Source: Rhinopithecus roxellana (taxonomy: Eukaryota; Chordata; Mammalia; Primates; Cercopithecidae). Taken from it: 64,000 nt of DNA. The stretch lies in contig NC_044555.1 in assembly GCF_007565055.1 (NCBI RefSeq), positions 40,092,235 to 40,156,234 on the forward strand. Direction: 5' to 3'. Below the pieces are notes generated by a model. It had not been told where the DNA came from, ran no database searches, and worked only from the letters and a program-made list of their open reading frames with translations. The position numbers and the translations under genes were made by a program. Shown here in pieces: positions 21,689-33,645 of this stretch (its first letter is position 1; every line of letters begins with the position of its first letter).

Positions 21689-23804
21689 AGTCTATCCCTT
21701 TTGACCCTTGGCTTCTACTCTTGTCCTTTATCTGGATGAAAAAATGTATTCCAACCACAGGGGGTCCAAACATTTCAATTCAGTCACATTCCCACCTGTT
21801 ATCTAAAACACTGTAGCTCTTTGTACAGGATGGGGGAGAGGGATAATTGATATAATGTATAGCTGATACCATTTCTGTTTCTGTAGCTGGTCACAAGGTC
21901 TAAACTGATAATAATAGCTTTATTTTTCTATGACCTATTACACTTTCCATTTGCCTTCTCCCAGCATCTTGCCTAAATAGATTTTGTGTGTGTGTGTGAC
22001 CTGGTAGAGTAATAATAACTTTTATTTTCATAATATTTGAACCCTTGATGGTCCTGCGTTTATTAATTGTCAGTTTTCTGTTAACAAAGACTATTGCACT
22101 AAGAGGTGCCCCTGAATTCTCTGGGTTCCAGATAGAATTTTCTTTGCTTCCACTTCTTAGAATCAACCTGATTTCCCCCTGGTAACCAGAATTAATTACT
22201 CCGGGCAGTACAATGACCCTCTTTTCTTGCTGCAGGTTTGGCATCATGAATATGACCAAGAGGAAGTCTCAGCTTCCATCTTATGAGAACCATGACTATT
22301 TCTTACCCTTGAATGAGGGTGTGCTACCCTTGAGTGCTGAGATCTTTAAACACATAAGATCAAAGGCATCAAAAATGAGAAACAAACATTCTTGTAGGGA
22401 GTTATTAGGTGTAAAAATGAGAGTAGTGCACCTACTTACATCCCTTAAATCCTAGACCCATGCATTTAGTTTATGGGGAAGAGGGCATTATATTTTGGCT
22501 ACTATTTGAGGAATACAACATATTCTGTACGACAACATCTCAATATTGCAAGATCCCATCATAAAAATTGTTTCTGGATAGTGGAATAGTGGGGGAATAA
22601 AGCCACTAAATTGTTTCTATACCCATCGTCTTATTTCCTTCTGTGCAAAATAATTCCCTTGTTTATAGATGATGTTGTATGAGGTACATAAAGCATTCTG
22701 TCCATGTAAGTATGGTGGCAATGCCCAGGGAAAGCAAATCCAAATCCAGATGATAGGCGTATTCTTGTGAGGACAAATTGCTTTCACTTCCATAATGGAA
22801 CAACAACAACAAAAACCTATATGATCAATCCACCAAAAGGTAGCTAGCATGTTGCCCCAGCATGCTGTACCAAAATGATATCTCAAAATTTGGCCTCTAT
22901 TAATGAAAGGTAAAGCACTTAGCAGTTACAGTAACAAGATCAGCCTTAGTGAAGGGAAAGTCTTGCTGAAGAAAATACACATAGTCTTCATACTTGTCAT
23001 CATGGCCACTTTGTCTATGAGTCCATTAAGAATCACTGTAGAGTAAAAAGAGGCCAAACAATATCCAGATAATGTGTCATTATGTTTAATATAACAGCTT
23101 TGGCTGTTTTCTAGGGGAGCACAAATTTACATGGGAAGTGAACATCCTCATACTGAGTGCCCATTTTTGAGAGGTTCATTCACATGCCTTTTCCCAAATT
23201 CTCTTCACCAAATTTCCAACAGCATTTTATCTAGGTCCCTATTTAGCCAGCTTAATCATTAGTCTCCATTTTTTAGTCATCATAGATCCACACTCAGGTT
23301 ATCTCTCATTTTGCATATATTGAACATCTGGGTATAGCACTTGAAATTCTGCTTACCAGTGGAATTTCCCTTTACCTCAGCTTTCTGGGGTATCCATGAC
23401 TGAGCTTCTAAATGGCCATCCATTTTTGCTTGGGAGTAGCACACACTGAAGATGCTAATATAAATCAGGCTCACCTTTTTCTTTTTCTCCTTCAATAGCT
23501 GGCCATAGCGTGTGGGTTAAAGGAAAGGGAAGAAATAAATAGAAATAGATTATCAAGCAAGTCTGAACTGCCGGCTTAGCAATTTACTTGTGACTTCCAA
23601 GCCTGCTGAGGCTTTGTCTTGTATATACAAGTCCAATTAAAGGTGAAAAGCTGCTGTACACATCCAATTTTATGGATCAGATATCACCTAGTTCATAAAT
23701 AGTAGTCTGGGATTGCATAGTTACTTGGAAATCTCACAGGTGTTCAAGCTTTTTCGGAAAATACTAAGTCAGGAGCTGATTTTTAAATGGAAATAGCTAC
23801 TAAT
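21689..23804 (-). mobile_element. ERV-L internal remnant, minus strand (pol 3' half and dUTPase)
   Basis: Read on the minus strand, segments match in order the integrase and dUTPase parts of the plus-strand ERV-L copy at 52.7-57.3 kb of this window. Examples are ATTTCCAAGTAACTATGCAA (about 23720-23740), AGCAGGCTTGGAAGTCACAA (about 23590-23610) and GTAACTGCTAAGTGCTTTAC (about 22910-22930). Stops and gaps break every frame. The order left to right (LTR, dUTPase, integrase) confirms the minus orientation. It is interrupted on the right by the sorcin retrocopy, and beyond that I could no longer recognise it. Old, dead endogenous retrovirus sequence. Confidence 0.7.
21900..22259 (-). pseudogene. 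ERV-L dUTPase-like remnant
   Basis: A 119-codon minus-strand frame lies in the dUTPase position of the antisense ERV-L copy. Near its start it reads GVINSGYQGEI, which resembles the conserved dUTPase motif (Gly-Val-Ile ... Tyr-x-Gly-Glu-Ile) that holds the catalytic-site beta hairpin. The residue normally acidic after GVI is Asn here. After about residue 45 the frame drifts away from the family and includes a (GT)n-derived His-Thr run. dUTPase hydrolyses dUTP to dUMP; this remnant is too short and degraded to do so. Assignment rests on the motif plus synteny with the plus-strand copy. Confidence 0.6.
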
Positions 23805-24303
23805 AAAAAGGCACATTTTTGGGCCAGGCACTCATGGCAATGGCAGCAGTGGTGCAGACTGCACCCTGTAGTACCCGGGGCATCCTGGCGCCAGCGGCGG
23901 GTACTACCCAGTAGAGTATGGAGGGACTCCCAGAGAGCCTGCATTTCCCGGACAAATTCAGGATCTGCTGTTTGGTTACTTTGCAGCTGTAGCTGGACAG
24001 GATGGGCAAATAGATGCTGATGAATTGCAGAGATGTCTGACACAGTCTGACATTGCTGGAAAATACAAACCGTTTAACATTGAAAAGAAAAGGCAAACCA
24101 GACCAATTTTAAATTCAAGAAACAGAAACATTTTTCAAGAGAGCTTAACAGATAAAAAATGAAATTAGTCTATTTTCTACTTGCCAACAGAGTATCTTAT
24201 TTTAGGATGCAGTGTGAGAGTTACCATTCAACTGAACAATTAGTAGTCAACCAATGAAAATAAAACATTTCTCCAAGAAAAAAAAAAAAAAAGCATATTT
24301 TTT
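23805..24303 (+). pseudogene. SRI: Sorcin processed pseudogene (truncated, with unexpected 3' sequence)
   Basis: Sorcin is a penta-EF-hand calcium-binding protein. 23870-24075 translates to recognisable sorcin: a glycine/tyrosine-rich N-terminus (GTP, PAFPGQ), then GYFAAVAGQDGQIDADELQR and CLTQS, up to KPFN. The copy has no introns. The ATG is lost (TAG stands in the first codons) and a stop follows YYP. After KPFN the sequence leaves sorcin and continues as about 200 bp of A-rich 3'-UTR-like sequence with AATAAA at 24259-24264 and poly(A) at 24278-24292. Imperfect target duplications AAAAAGGCACATTTTT (23805-23820) and AAAAAGCATATTTTTT (24288-24303) flank it. Most of the EF-hand region after the first hand is missing. 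Nested in antisense ERV-L pol. Confidence 0.9.
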
Positions 24304-26204
24304 CGAAGCCCTAGGGATCTAAGCTTATTATTTTTCTTACCTAGTATTGTCAGAGATTCTATATATCATCTCTATATATGATAGACACATTCCTAGTTTC
24401 AGTTGCCTATAAGTGAATACTCAGAGTTTTGTTCTCTGTAGATCTTGACTCTATTCTCTGGGGCATCATTTTTTGCCCACTCGAATTGGGTACTTTAGAA
24501 AAAGTGGACCACACTGGCAGTTGAATAGCTTTCACATCTACTATACTGCAGTTATAAGCAATAAATTAGATGTGTACATTGCAACGTGAATAGCATTTAA
24601 AGGCATAGTATGAACTAACAAAAAGTAACACACAGAAGAAACTCTATAATATAATCCAATGTTCACAAATTCAAAATATGTTCATACAAAATTGACATCC
24701 ATTTGAAAGCTCATATACAAAAAATATTACAAAATTAACACATTAGAGTGGTTACTATGCAAGGCAGAATAAACATGAATATCAATGTTAAAATGAAATG
24801 AATGAATGAATGAAACAAGAGACAGATCTTGTCTAGACCAATGAAAAATGTGCCTAACATTGAAGTGTATGATCAATTAAAGCCTATAGAACTTGAGTGA
24901 GGTTTTTTTTTCTAAAATTTTTATTGGCACTAGTGCAAGTTTAAATGAATAAAAACCACAAGTGATTCTTTCAAGAATTTTCAATACACAATCAAACGTA
25001 AATGTATAATAAGCACAAAAATGTCTTATCTATGAAGAGATCCAACAAAAGTATAAGATTTGTTTAATCTTCTTGGTTGATAATAATCTTTTTTTGCTAA
25101 ATATGAGTGTTACTTAAAGGATCAGGAAAGTTTAATTGTGATTTTATTAATTTCTGTGCACTTGTACCTTGCCCGGCACTGCTAATATTTATTTCCAGGT
25201 GTTAACCCAGTGTCTTCCATTAAGGGATAATAGCATGTAGTTTTTACTCAGACAACATATTTACTAAGTAACATTCTATTCAACCTTGGTTTGTTTCTTG
25301 CTGAGAATCCTCCTCAAAAAATGATAACGAAACTTTTAGAAATATCGTGGAGATTACTGCTTAAGTGCTGCCATGTAAGTAATGAGAAGAAATATTCTAA
25401 TGTTTAAAAATCCAGTAACTCTTTTGACCACTTGAATAAATTTGATGTTGAAACTATTTAAGGTTATTCCTAATTTATCCATATTGACTAAAGATAACTT
25501 TTTCATAAAATGGGTTCTCACTACTAATTTGCCAATAAATCAAGATCCTCACTCTTTATTAATTTTTTAAACCTGGTAGAATTATGATTTTCAAGGGGAC
25601 AAGCTGAATATGTTCCACTCCTTGAATAGACAGCTATGACAGTTTGATTGCTAAGTAGTATTTGGATTTGTAATCAAACATCACAATTTCATTTATGTGG
25701 TCGGTGGAAACTAAGAAAAAATTTTTTAGAGCAACATGTGTTTCCTTCTAAATATAATGTATCTTATCCTAATAAATTATAAATTATAATTATAAATAAA
25801 TGTAATAAATTATAATGTATTTTAATAATTATAAAATGACATTTATACATTATCGATACATTCATATGCAATATGAGGTCATTGCATATTCATATGCAAT
25901 ATAAGGTCATTTAGAAATCACTGATACTTTTATCTTATTTCAAACATGACCAACGGTCACATAGAAAGTTTAAATAATTTAATCTTGAGTGTGTAACATA
26001 TATTTTAGCCATTGAAATATTTTAAGGAATTTAAAACTTTATTCACAACATTTATAAAGTATGAACTTTTAGAACTCAATGAAGTAGACAGAAAAGCCTT
26101 TTCAAAAAAAGATACACATAATAACAAGACAAAAAATACTACCTTGCTGGTTTCACTCCATAAAACATATTTGAAAGTTTCCAATACTAGTGCAATAAAT
26201 TAAA
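24304..26204. other. Unassigned AT-rich sequence
   Basis: No gene call. It holds a short (AATG)n at about 24794-24813, an AT-only patch (about 25765-25850) and a 28-bp-period tandem pair (25861-25911). The left part may still be decayed ERV-L sequence, but I could not align it. Confidence 0.5.
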
Positions 26205-27283
26205 AGTGGCTATACTCCTCCCATAAGGAGGTGGGGTTTATGTCCCTTTTCCTTGAATGTGGGTGAATTCTAAAACTGATCTGACAATAATACATGGTAG
26301 AAGTGATGCTGGGCCAGTAACTAGGTTCAAGTCTTAAGATACTGTCAGGTTTCATTTTCTATATCTGGTATCATTCTCTCTGGAAGACCTGAACCATCAA
26401 GTAAAATATATGACTATCCAATACCTCCATACTGTACAGGTTACATATAGGCATAATGGTCAACAGCTGCAGCTGAGCGTTGCCTTTCAATCATCTCTGC
26501 CAAAATATCAGGCATGTGAGTGAAGCTGTATTGGACATTCGATAGCAGCCCATCTGTCAGTTAAATACCACTAAATGAACTCACTGGCATCATATTCAAC
26601 GAAGAATTATCCAACTTATTTTTGCTAGAATTTCTGACAAAGACACTTTTCTAGACCAAACTCTAGTCAGAATCCTTTAAGGTCTCTCTTCAACTAGGCC
26701 TTACTCAAGCTTGACCTATGAAAAAACAGACACTTTCAGTACAAGTGATTTTGCCCACACACTAAGAGAGCTGAAGAAATGCTAGCATAGCTTCTAAGAG
26801 CTCAGAGCTGCCAAATAATTTACTATTTGGCCCAATCAACACCTAAAGACAGCCCCCCCCCCCGTCTCCGACTCTCTATGGAAGGGTAAGAGCCTAACTT
26901 TGATAAATGCCACTTAGCAAACCAAAATGGGTTTTACATTAACCAATCCTTTTGTCATGATTTTCTGTAAATATCCATTTTCTGGACTTTTTTCAACCAC
27001 TGTTCCCCTCCTTATTCCCTCGTTGTCCCTTTATAGAACCCAGTCACCTCTGCACAAATCAATTTTGAGTTAAGTTCACATTATAATATATCCCTTATTG
27101 AAACAGTTATTACTGATTAAAATCCGTTCTTACCACATGAACTAGAGGGTCCAGCATTGTTTGTTTTTGACATGTCTTACCACCCCAAAAATGTGAGATA
27201 TAACAAAATGACTATTGTTTTAAAGTGCATTTGAGTTGTGGGTTATTTTTCTATGCACTAATATACAAGCAGAATAACTGGAA
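26205..27283 (+). mobile_element. MLT1 LTR, split by another LTR
   Basis: The 5' part (26205 to about 26643) follows an MLT1 LTR: AAGGAGGTGGGGTTTATGTC, then CCTTGAATGTGGGTGAATTC, GGTAGAAGTGATGCTG, GGCATGTGAGTGAAGC and GAATTTCTGAC. The 3' part (about 27185-27283) gives its end: ATGTGAGATATAACAAAATGACTATTGTTTTAA and the terminal TTATTTTTCTATGCACTAATA. About 540 bp of unrelated LTR-like sequence lies between. Heavy divergence fits an old MaLR element. Confidence 0.7.
26644..27184 (+). mobile_element. LTR-like insertion inside the MLT1 LTR
   Basis: It interrupts the MLT1 LTR between its GAATTTCTGAC and GTGAGATA segments. It has a CCTTTATAGAACCCAG promoter-like stretch and an ending with GTTATTACTGATTAAAATCCGTTC, which looks like the 3' part of a retroviral LTR. 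An 11-C homopolymer lies at 26853-26863. Class and exact edges are uncertain. Confidence 0.45.
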
Positions 27284-27481
27284 AAGGTACTTTCTGAATA
27301 AAAGTACTATTTATGTTTTCTAAATACATATTGTCTACCCGGAACTAGGTTATACTCTGGAATGGTGCTATTAGTAAATGAATCTAAGTTTTACCTTTCA
27401 AGAGATAGTAACCAAGATAGGCAGAGATATGCAATGTAAATAAAATCTAGCTAGAGTAGGAAAGAATACATTATAGTTATC

Positions 27482-27662
27482 AAAATCATGGCGTTTAGAG
27501 TTAGATGAACATGACCAAATATTCTAGCTCTATTATTTACTGGTTAGGAGTGTTTGGAAAAGACTTTTAAATCACTCTGGCCCTTAGTTTTCTCATTACT
27601 GTATCAGGAATTATAATCCTGTGTATTTATATGGTTCCTGCTGGGATGAAGTGAATTAAAAA
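27482..27662 (+). mobile_element. MIR fragment
   Basis: MIR-like order: ATGGCGTTTAGAGTTAGATGAAC, TCTAGCTCTATTATTTACTGG, the AAATCACTCTGGCCCTTAGTTTTCTCATTACTGTATCAGG stretch and a GGGATGAAGTGAATTAAA ending. Confidence 0.65.
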
Positions 27663-28888
27663 TAGGATGGCAGAGTAGGTGTGTAGAAAATATCTTCATC
27701 CTTGATTATTTCAATAAGCCATAAACCTGCCTGGATTGAATCACTCTGCACCTCTTGTATTTGTTTAAACCAGCATTTGTCAGATATGTTATTTGTTGCA
27801 ACTAATTGAAATTCTACCAATACAGAAGGCTGAGTGGAAAAAGGAATCTGGTCTAGGCATTGAAGGATAGACAAGATGTGCTATTTCCAGAGATAGGTAG
27901 AAATGTATGGCCTCGACAGAGAATAGCATTGAAAAAAATGAAAGAAGTAAGTAAGTCGTTAACAGTCATAAAAATAAGAAAACACTACTGAAAAATAGTA
28001 ACAGCAAGCTAAAAACCTTGATTAAATAAAATCCAAGAAAACAAGTTTGTATTAATTTAATTTTAAAATTATTTTAACCAAATTTTCTTTAAATTAGTGA
28101 ATTATGAATTAAAGGTAAAGCAGAATATCAAAATTATTACTAAAGTTCTATTTCAAAAATGGAAGAAAATATTCCGTTTCTCCAAAGTTACAACCTGTCA
28201 GTGGAAATGGATTTATTTGCTACAGAAGGAAAAAATAATAATTTTACTTGAAGTTTCAAAAATACAACAAAAGGAAACAGAACGAATTGTATAAATCTCT
28301 GCCTATTTTCAACCTAAAAGTAAGGCATTACATACAAGGTGACAGTCCTCTTTTACCTGTTTTTTCTAGCAAGTAAGCACACAAACAAAAACACATTCTT
28401 CTTTAGAAGATGAAGAGTATTATATCATATTTTAATGAACAAATGATCTTCTTTAACGTTTTACTATTTAATATGCTAGAATTCTGAACTCTAAAGCTCA
28501 TAGCATTTTTATGGCAAGTAGTTTAGGACTGGATTTTTATAGCTATCAGTGTATCCAAGTCTTCTTATTAAGTTAAAACTAAAAACAACCATATACTGTG
28601 AACAAATATTTAACCCCCAAAGTGTTTATATTATTTTCAGAATGATAGTCACCTTTCAAACTTTTCATAAAATAGGTTTAATCTAGAAACTGATATCTTG
28701 CAAAAATATTCTCACTTAGCCAGCTCAAAAAACAACTTATAATGCATAGTCCAGGGATGTGACAGAAGTTTTGCGCTTATGCACATATATACCTGCTTTA
28801 TAAATAGATATACTAAAATTGTGAATCAACTACAACTGAAACACAATTCCAGAGAAAGAGGAAACAATCTGCTTTTGAAAATGCAACA
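27663..28888. other. No recognised feature
   Basis: About 1.2 kb of AT-rich unassigned sequence. The short frames at 27656-27874 and 28097-28294 have no homology or context that supports a gene. Confidence 0.5.
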
Positions 28889-29173
28889 GGCCGGGCGCGG
28901 TGGCTGAAGCCTGTAATCCCAGCACTTTGGGAGGCCGAGATGGGCGGATCACGAGGTCAGGAGATCGAGACCATCCTGGCTAACACGGTGAAACCCCGTC
29001 TCTACTACAAAGTACAAAAAACTAGCCGGGCGAGGTGGCCGGCGCCTGTGGTCCCAGCTACTCCGGAGGCTGAGGCAGGAGAATGGCGTAAACCCGGGAG
29101 GCGGAGCTTGCAGTGAGCTGAGATTCGGTCACTGCACTCCAGCCTGGGCAACAGAGCGGCACTCCGTCTCAAA

Positions 29174-29204
<31 letters not shown>

Positions 29205-29228
29205 GTAAAAAAATAAAATAAAATAAAA
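28889..29228 (+). mobile_element. AluY with (AAAT)n tail
   Basis: Full-length young Alu. Its tail has become (AAAT)n (about 29173-29207) and then AAAAT-type repeats. The right arm reads GAGATTCGGTCACTG, a mutated monkey-type variant. AAAATGCAAC and AAAATACAAC flank it as the target duplication. Confidence 0.95.
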
Positions 29229-29314
29229 ATACAACAAATATACACATGATATGACATTTAATCCAAGATTCAAGGAGCAATTTTGAATGAAACCGTCTTT
29301 GCAAAAATTATAAC

Positions 29315-30020
29315 TGAGAAAACCATTACAGCGAAAGATATCCTATCTAATCAACTCCATCTTATTTGCTCCTAACCTCCAAACTGTCTGTGTTTATTAC
29401 TGAGTGTAGGCTGAACCAACTTTGGGGGAACTTAATTTATAGTTTAACTTTGAAACAAAAATGATAACAGTCCTTTCTCAAAACAAATCCCTTTCCTGTC
29501 TGGAGATTGTACTGCCTTTGCAGGCCTAACAAATTAGCTACAAGATTAGAAATTATGATTTAGAAGTCATGCAGCTGGAGGCTGCAAGATTCTGGACCTT
29601 CCCAAATTGCTCCTGGGAATAATATCACTATTGGAAACCCTAATATCAGTATTTGAGATATTTTGAAGACCTTGTACTCCATGGATTAGCTGGAACCACC
29701 CTGATTAATAAACTGGCTCATCTGGTCTTGTAGTCCCCACCCAGGAACTGACTCAGCACAAGAATATCACTTGGACTCCCTATAATCTCATCTCTGACCC
29801 AGCCAATCAGCACTCCCCACTTTCCAACCCACTACCCACCAAATTATCCTTATAAACCCCATCCTGAGTTTTTCGGGAGACTGATATAGGTAATAATAAA
29901 ATTTTGGTCTCCTGTATAGCCAGTTCTGCATGAATTAAACTCTTTCTCTATTGCAATTCCCATCTTGATAAATTGGCTCTGTCTAGGCAGCAGGCAAGGA
30001 GAACCCATTGGATGACTACA
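29315..30020 (+). mobile_element. ERV1-like LTR, subfamily unassigned
   Basis: TG at 29315 and CA at 30019-30020. The U3-like end holds CCAGCCAATCAGCACTCCCC and CCTTATAAACCCCATCCTGA (CCAAT and TATA-like boxes). AATAATAAAATTTTGGTCTC and CTCTTTCTCTATTGCAATTC follow, as in gammaretrovirus-like LTRs. No flanking duplication was found and no internal region is attached. Confidence 0.65.
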
Positions 30021-30154
30021 TGAATAATGCAAGATAGAGCCAAATGTAAAGTCATCTCCAACAAAGTAACAGGAGTGCTTATTTTGCTGATAACTAATTA
30101 CATTATTATTTTTCTTTATAAAGGATATTTTAGGTGGTAATTTATTTCATATGT

Positions 30155-32460
30155 GGTATACATTACTTTTTAGAAGTCAATTTGAATATATAAACTCCAT
30201 TAAAATAAAATGTACAGAAAGACTAGGTGATGTCAGCAAGGTGGTCAAATACGAAGCTCCAGACCCTCTAACTCATGTAGATACTGACTCAAAGACAGTA
30301 TATGAAACAATTACCTTTGTGAGAAATCCAAAATCCTGTTAAGAAAGAGGCTTTTGTAACCTAGATGATTTTGAAAACAGTCACATAGAAGCTGGTAAAA
30401 AAAAAAAAAAAAAAAAAAAAATCTGTGGCATTCACCAACCATAGTCTCTCCCCTGGCACACCGTGATGGTACAATAGAGAGAAATCTCCCAGGTCTTAGC
30501 TTCTTCCTGATGAGAAAAGAGAAGACTGAAACATATATCAAATATTCTGTCTTTTCTTTGGGGTAGTGAGACTGCCCGGGAGACTGCCTTCTGTCTTGCA
30601 GGAATATAAGCACTGACAAGAAAAGGCTTCAATTTGGGGCCCTATGAGGATGAAAGTGCCCATTTAGATTAGCACTCGGCCACTCGCTATAGTCCCTCAC
30701 CTGGGCTCAGCATGAATCCAGCAGGAGAAAATCTCCAACTCCTAGAATCAAAAAGATAATAATAAAATCATATCACTGAAAACTATCAATAAAACACAAA
30801 GGAAGCTAGCAAAAGAGAAAAAGAAAAACAATCTACAAGAGAAGCAAATCTTCTAACAAAGAAAAGCCAAGGACTCGATAACTGGCTTCACTTGAGCAAT
30901 CTACCAAAGCATAAAAAAAAAGTGATTTATTCTCAAACTCTTACAAAATAATTTAAAAGAACGCTTCCAAACTCATTTTCTGAGGCTAGTATTATGCTCA
31001 TACCAAAGTCACACAAAGACACTGAGAGAGAAAAAAGCAAAAACAAAAACTAGAAACCAAGGCTCCTGATTAATATATATGCAAAAATCTTCAATATAAT
31101 AATAGCAAACCAAATGTAACAGCATGTCGAAGGGATCATACAGCAAGATCAAGTAGGGCTTATTTTTGGGATACAAGGATGGTTCAACTTTAGAAAATAA
31201 ACCAATGTAATAACCCATATTAACAGAATGAAAGATAAAATTTACATAATAATTACACCACATGTAAAACAGAATGACAAAGTTCAGCACCCTTTTTTGA
31301 CAAACTCACTCAACAATTTAGAAATAGAAAAATTATCTAATCATAATAAAGGCCATATATGAAATGATCAAGGCTAACATCGTATACAACAGTAAAGAAT
31401 TGAAAGCTTTTTCTCTAAAATCAGAAACAATACAAGAATCTTCCCTCTTGCTGATGCTATTTAGTGTAGTATTGGAAGTCTTAGGAAGAACAATTAATCA
31501 GGGAAAAAAAATAAAAGGCATCACATGTTTTTTCTTTTCTTTCTTTTTTTTTTTTTTTAAGATGGAGTTTCACTCTCTTGTCCAGGTTGGAGTGCAGTGG
31601 TGCGATCTCAGCTCACTGCAGCTTCCACCTCCCAGGTTCAAGATATTCTCTTGCCTCAGCCTCCCAAGTAGCTGGGACTACCAGTGCGCACCACCACGCC
31701 TGACTAATGTTTTGTTTCACTGTGTTAGCCAGTTAGGATGGTCATTATATAAATTAAATAAATAAATAGTGTTGGTTAAGAGTGTGGAGATATTGGAAAC
31801 CTTGTATAATATTATTGTTGATGGAAATGTGAAATGGTGCAGTCACCATGAAAAACAGCATAGAAGTTCCTAAAATAATTAAAAATAAAACTGCCATATG
31901 AGCCGGCAATTTTATTTCTGGATATTTATTCAAAGGAATTGAAGTCAGGATATCAGATATTTGTACTTTTGTGTTTATTACAGCATGATTAAGAATAACC
32001 AAGAAGTGAAAACAACTTACCTGTCCATTGATGAATGAATTGATAGAGAAAATGCAGCATACACATACAACAAAATATAATTCATCCTTAAAAAGGAAGG
32101 AAATTCTGTCACATGCTACAACATAGATGAACCTTCAGAAGATTATGCTAAGTGAAATAAACTAGTCACAGAAAGACAAATACTCCACAACTCTATTTAT
32201 ATGTATCACCAAAATAATCAAACTCATGGAAGCAGAGGAAATAAAATGATGTTTGCTAGACAGTGGGGAGATGAAGAAATGGGATGTTGCCATTCAATGA
32301 ATATAGAGTTTCCTTCAAGCAAAATGAAAAATTCAAGAAATCTTCTGTACAGAAATCTGGATACAGTTAACAACACTGTACTGTATACATAAAAATTTGC
32401 TAAGGGATTAGATTTCCTGTTGTGTAATTTTTACCACAATGAAAAATTGTACACAAAGAC
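30155..32460 (+). mobile_element. Old L1M element, internally deleted
   Basis: Starts with 5'-UTR-like text (GTCAGCAAGGTGGTCAAATACGAAGCTCCAGACCC near 30232), followed by a 25-A run (30396-30420). It continues with ORF2 reverse transcriptase sequence (30800-31526, for example GATCAAGTAGGGCTTATTTT near 31147 and CTTGCTGATGCTATTTAGTG near 31446). It resumes after an Alu with the ORF2 C-terminal region and 3' UTR (31745-32460, ending AACACTGTACTGTATACAT ... ACCACAATGAAAA). ORF1, the endonuclease and part of ORF2 are missing. No open frame. Confidence 0.75.
31527..31743 (-). mobile_element. 5'-truncated Alu, minus strand
   Basis: The T-rich head (31527-31558) leads into a reversed Alu. It ends at CCAGTTAGGATGG, lacking the first part of the left arm. 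No clean target duplication is visible. L1 sequence also seems to be missing at this point, suggesting a deletion at the right junction. Confidence 0.9.
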
Positions 32461-33645
32461 AATTTCTCCAAAACTTTAGTTATAAAGATGATCAATATAG
32501 GCTACATAATGACACACCATTTTCCAATGGAACTTCATTTATAAAATAATTCATGGCAAGTTCCCAAAAATATCATTTTAATATAGCTATAGTAACACTA
32601 CTTTATTAAAATTATATGAAACATATATAATTTTCTTTTTGCTTTTTAATGAATTCATCATGGATTTTCACATGTCCTTATGATATGTATATAATTTCAC
32701 TTGCCTAGCTAACATTCTTTAGCTAAGTTTTATGGAAAAATTATAGCAGATATACCTAATTTTCATATAATCATAGTAGCAGAGATATGGATTCAAGTCT
32801 TCTAAAATTAGTCTACACAAATTAAAAACATTATTTATTATTTCAATGATTAATATACTATTAACATACTTGGCCAAAAGAAGACTATATGATATTGGTA
32901 GCAATAATTCTACAAAATAATGGCATGCAATATAAGTATAACTAAGAGAGATATTCTAAGCATCTAGAATCTTCACTAACAAGTTGTAATCACTGCAGAT
33001 CCATAGTGTGTTTATGGTTTGTGCATGTGGGTAAGGGAGAATATTTAAGATAAAATGACTATTATCATAAAACATTTTAATATCAATATAACCATCTAAT
33101 GAAATAGGCCAGGCCAAAAAATTTCTATTGTCTAGGTCACTGCTTCACTTTCCTTTCTTTTTCCAAATGTTTTTATCTGCTTGACCCATGGCATAGGCTG
33201 TAGCCAACCACTTCTTTCAAAAAAGTCTGTGGTATCTTTCAGTTTTCCTGTTAAGTTCCTGCATTGATTCTTGGAAAAATGTTTATGACGTGAATCTCAC
33301 CACACCATTTTGTCTTTCTAAGTTGGAGAGGTGTTCTGTCATAAATTACTTCATTTTTTGCATTGCTTTGCAAACATATTTATAAGATTTTAAATGTCAA
33401 TACTTGTTGAAAAGCTTAACAGCAGTCCTTTTATACCATGACTTCTGAATTCAATGTTTGTATTATTTTTGAATATTGCACTACTGAGCATATCTTCTTG
33501 TCATCTCATACATGAATATGTACTTGAATATACAGAAAGTCTTTTTTTCAGTCACACTATTTTCATTTGAAATGTTTATTATACCATTTATTTTCTTCTA
33601 TTTAATGTGATAAAAATGAAGTTGATTTTTGCTTTATTTAGAGAT
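32461..33645. other. No recognised feature
   Basis: About 1.2 kb of AT-rich unassigned sequence with no supported gene or repeat. Confidence 0.5.
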
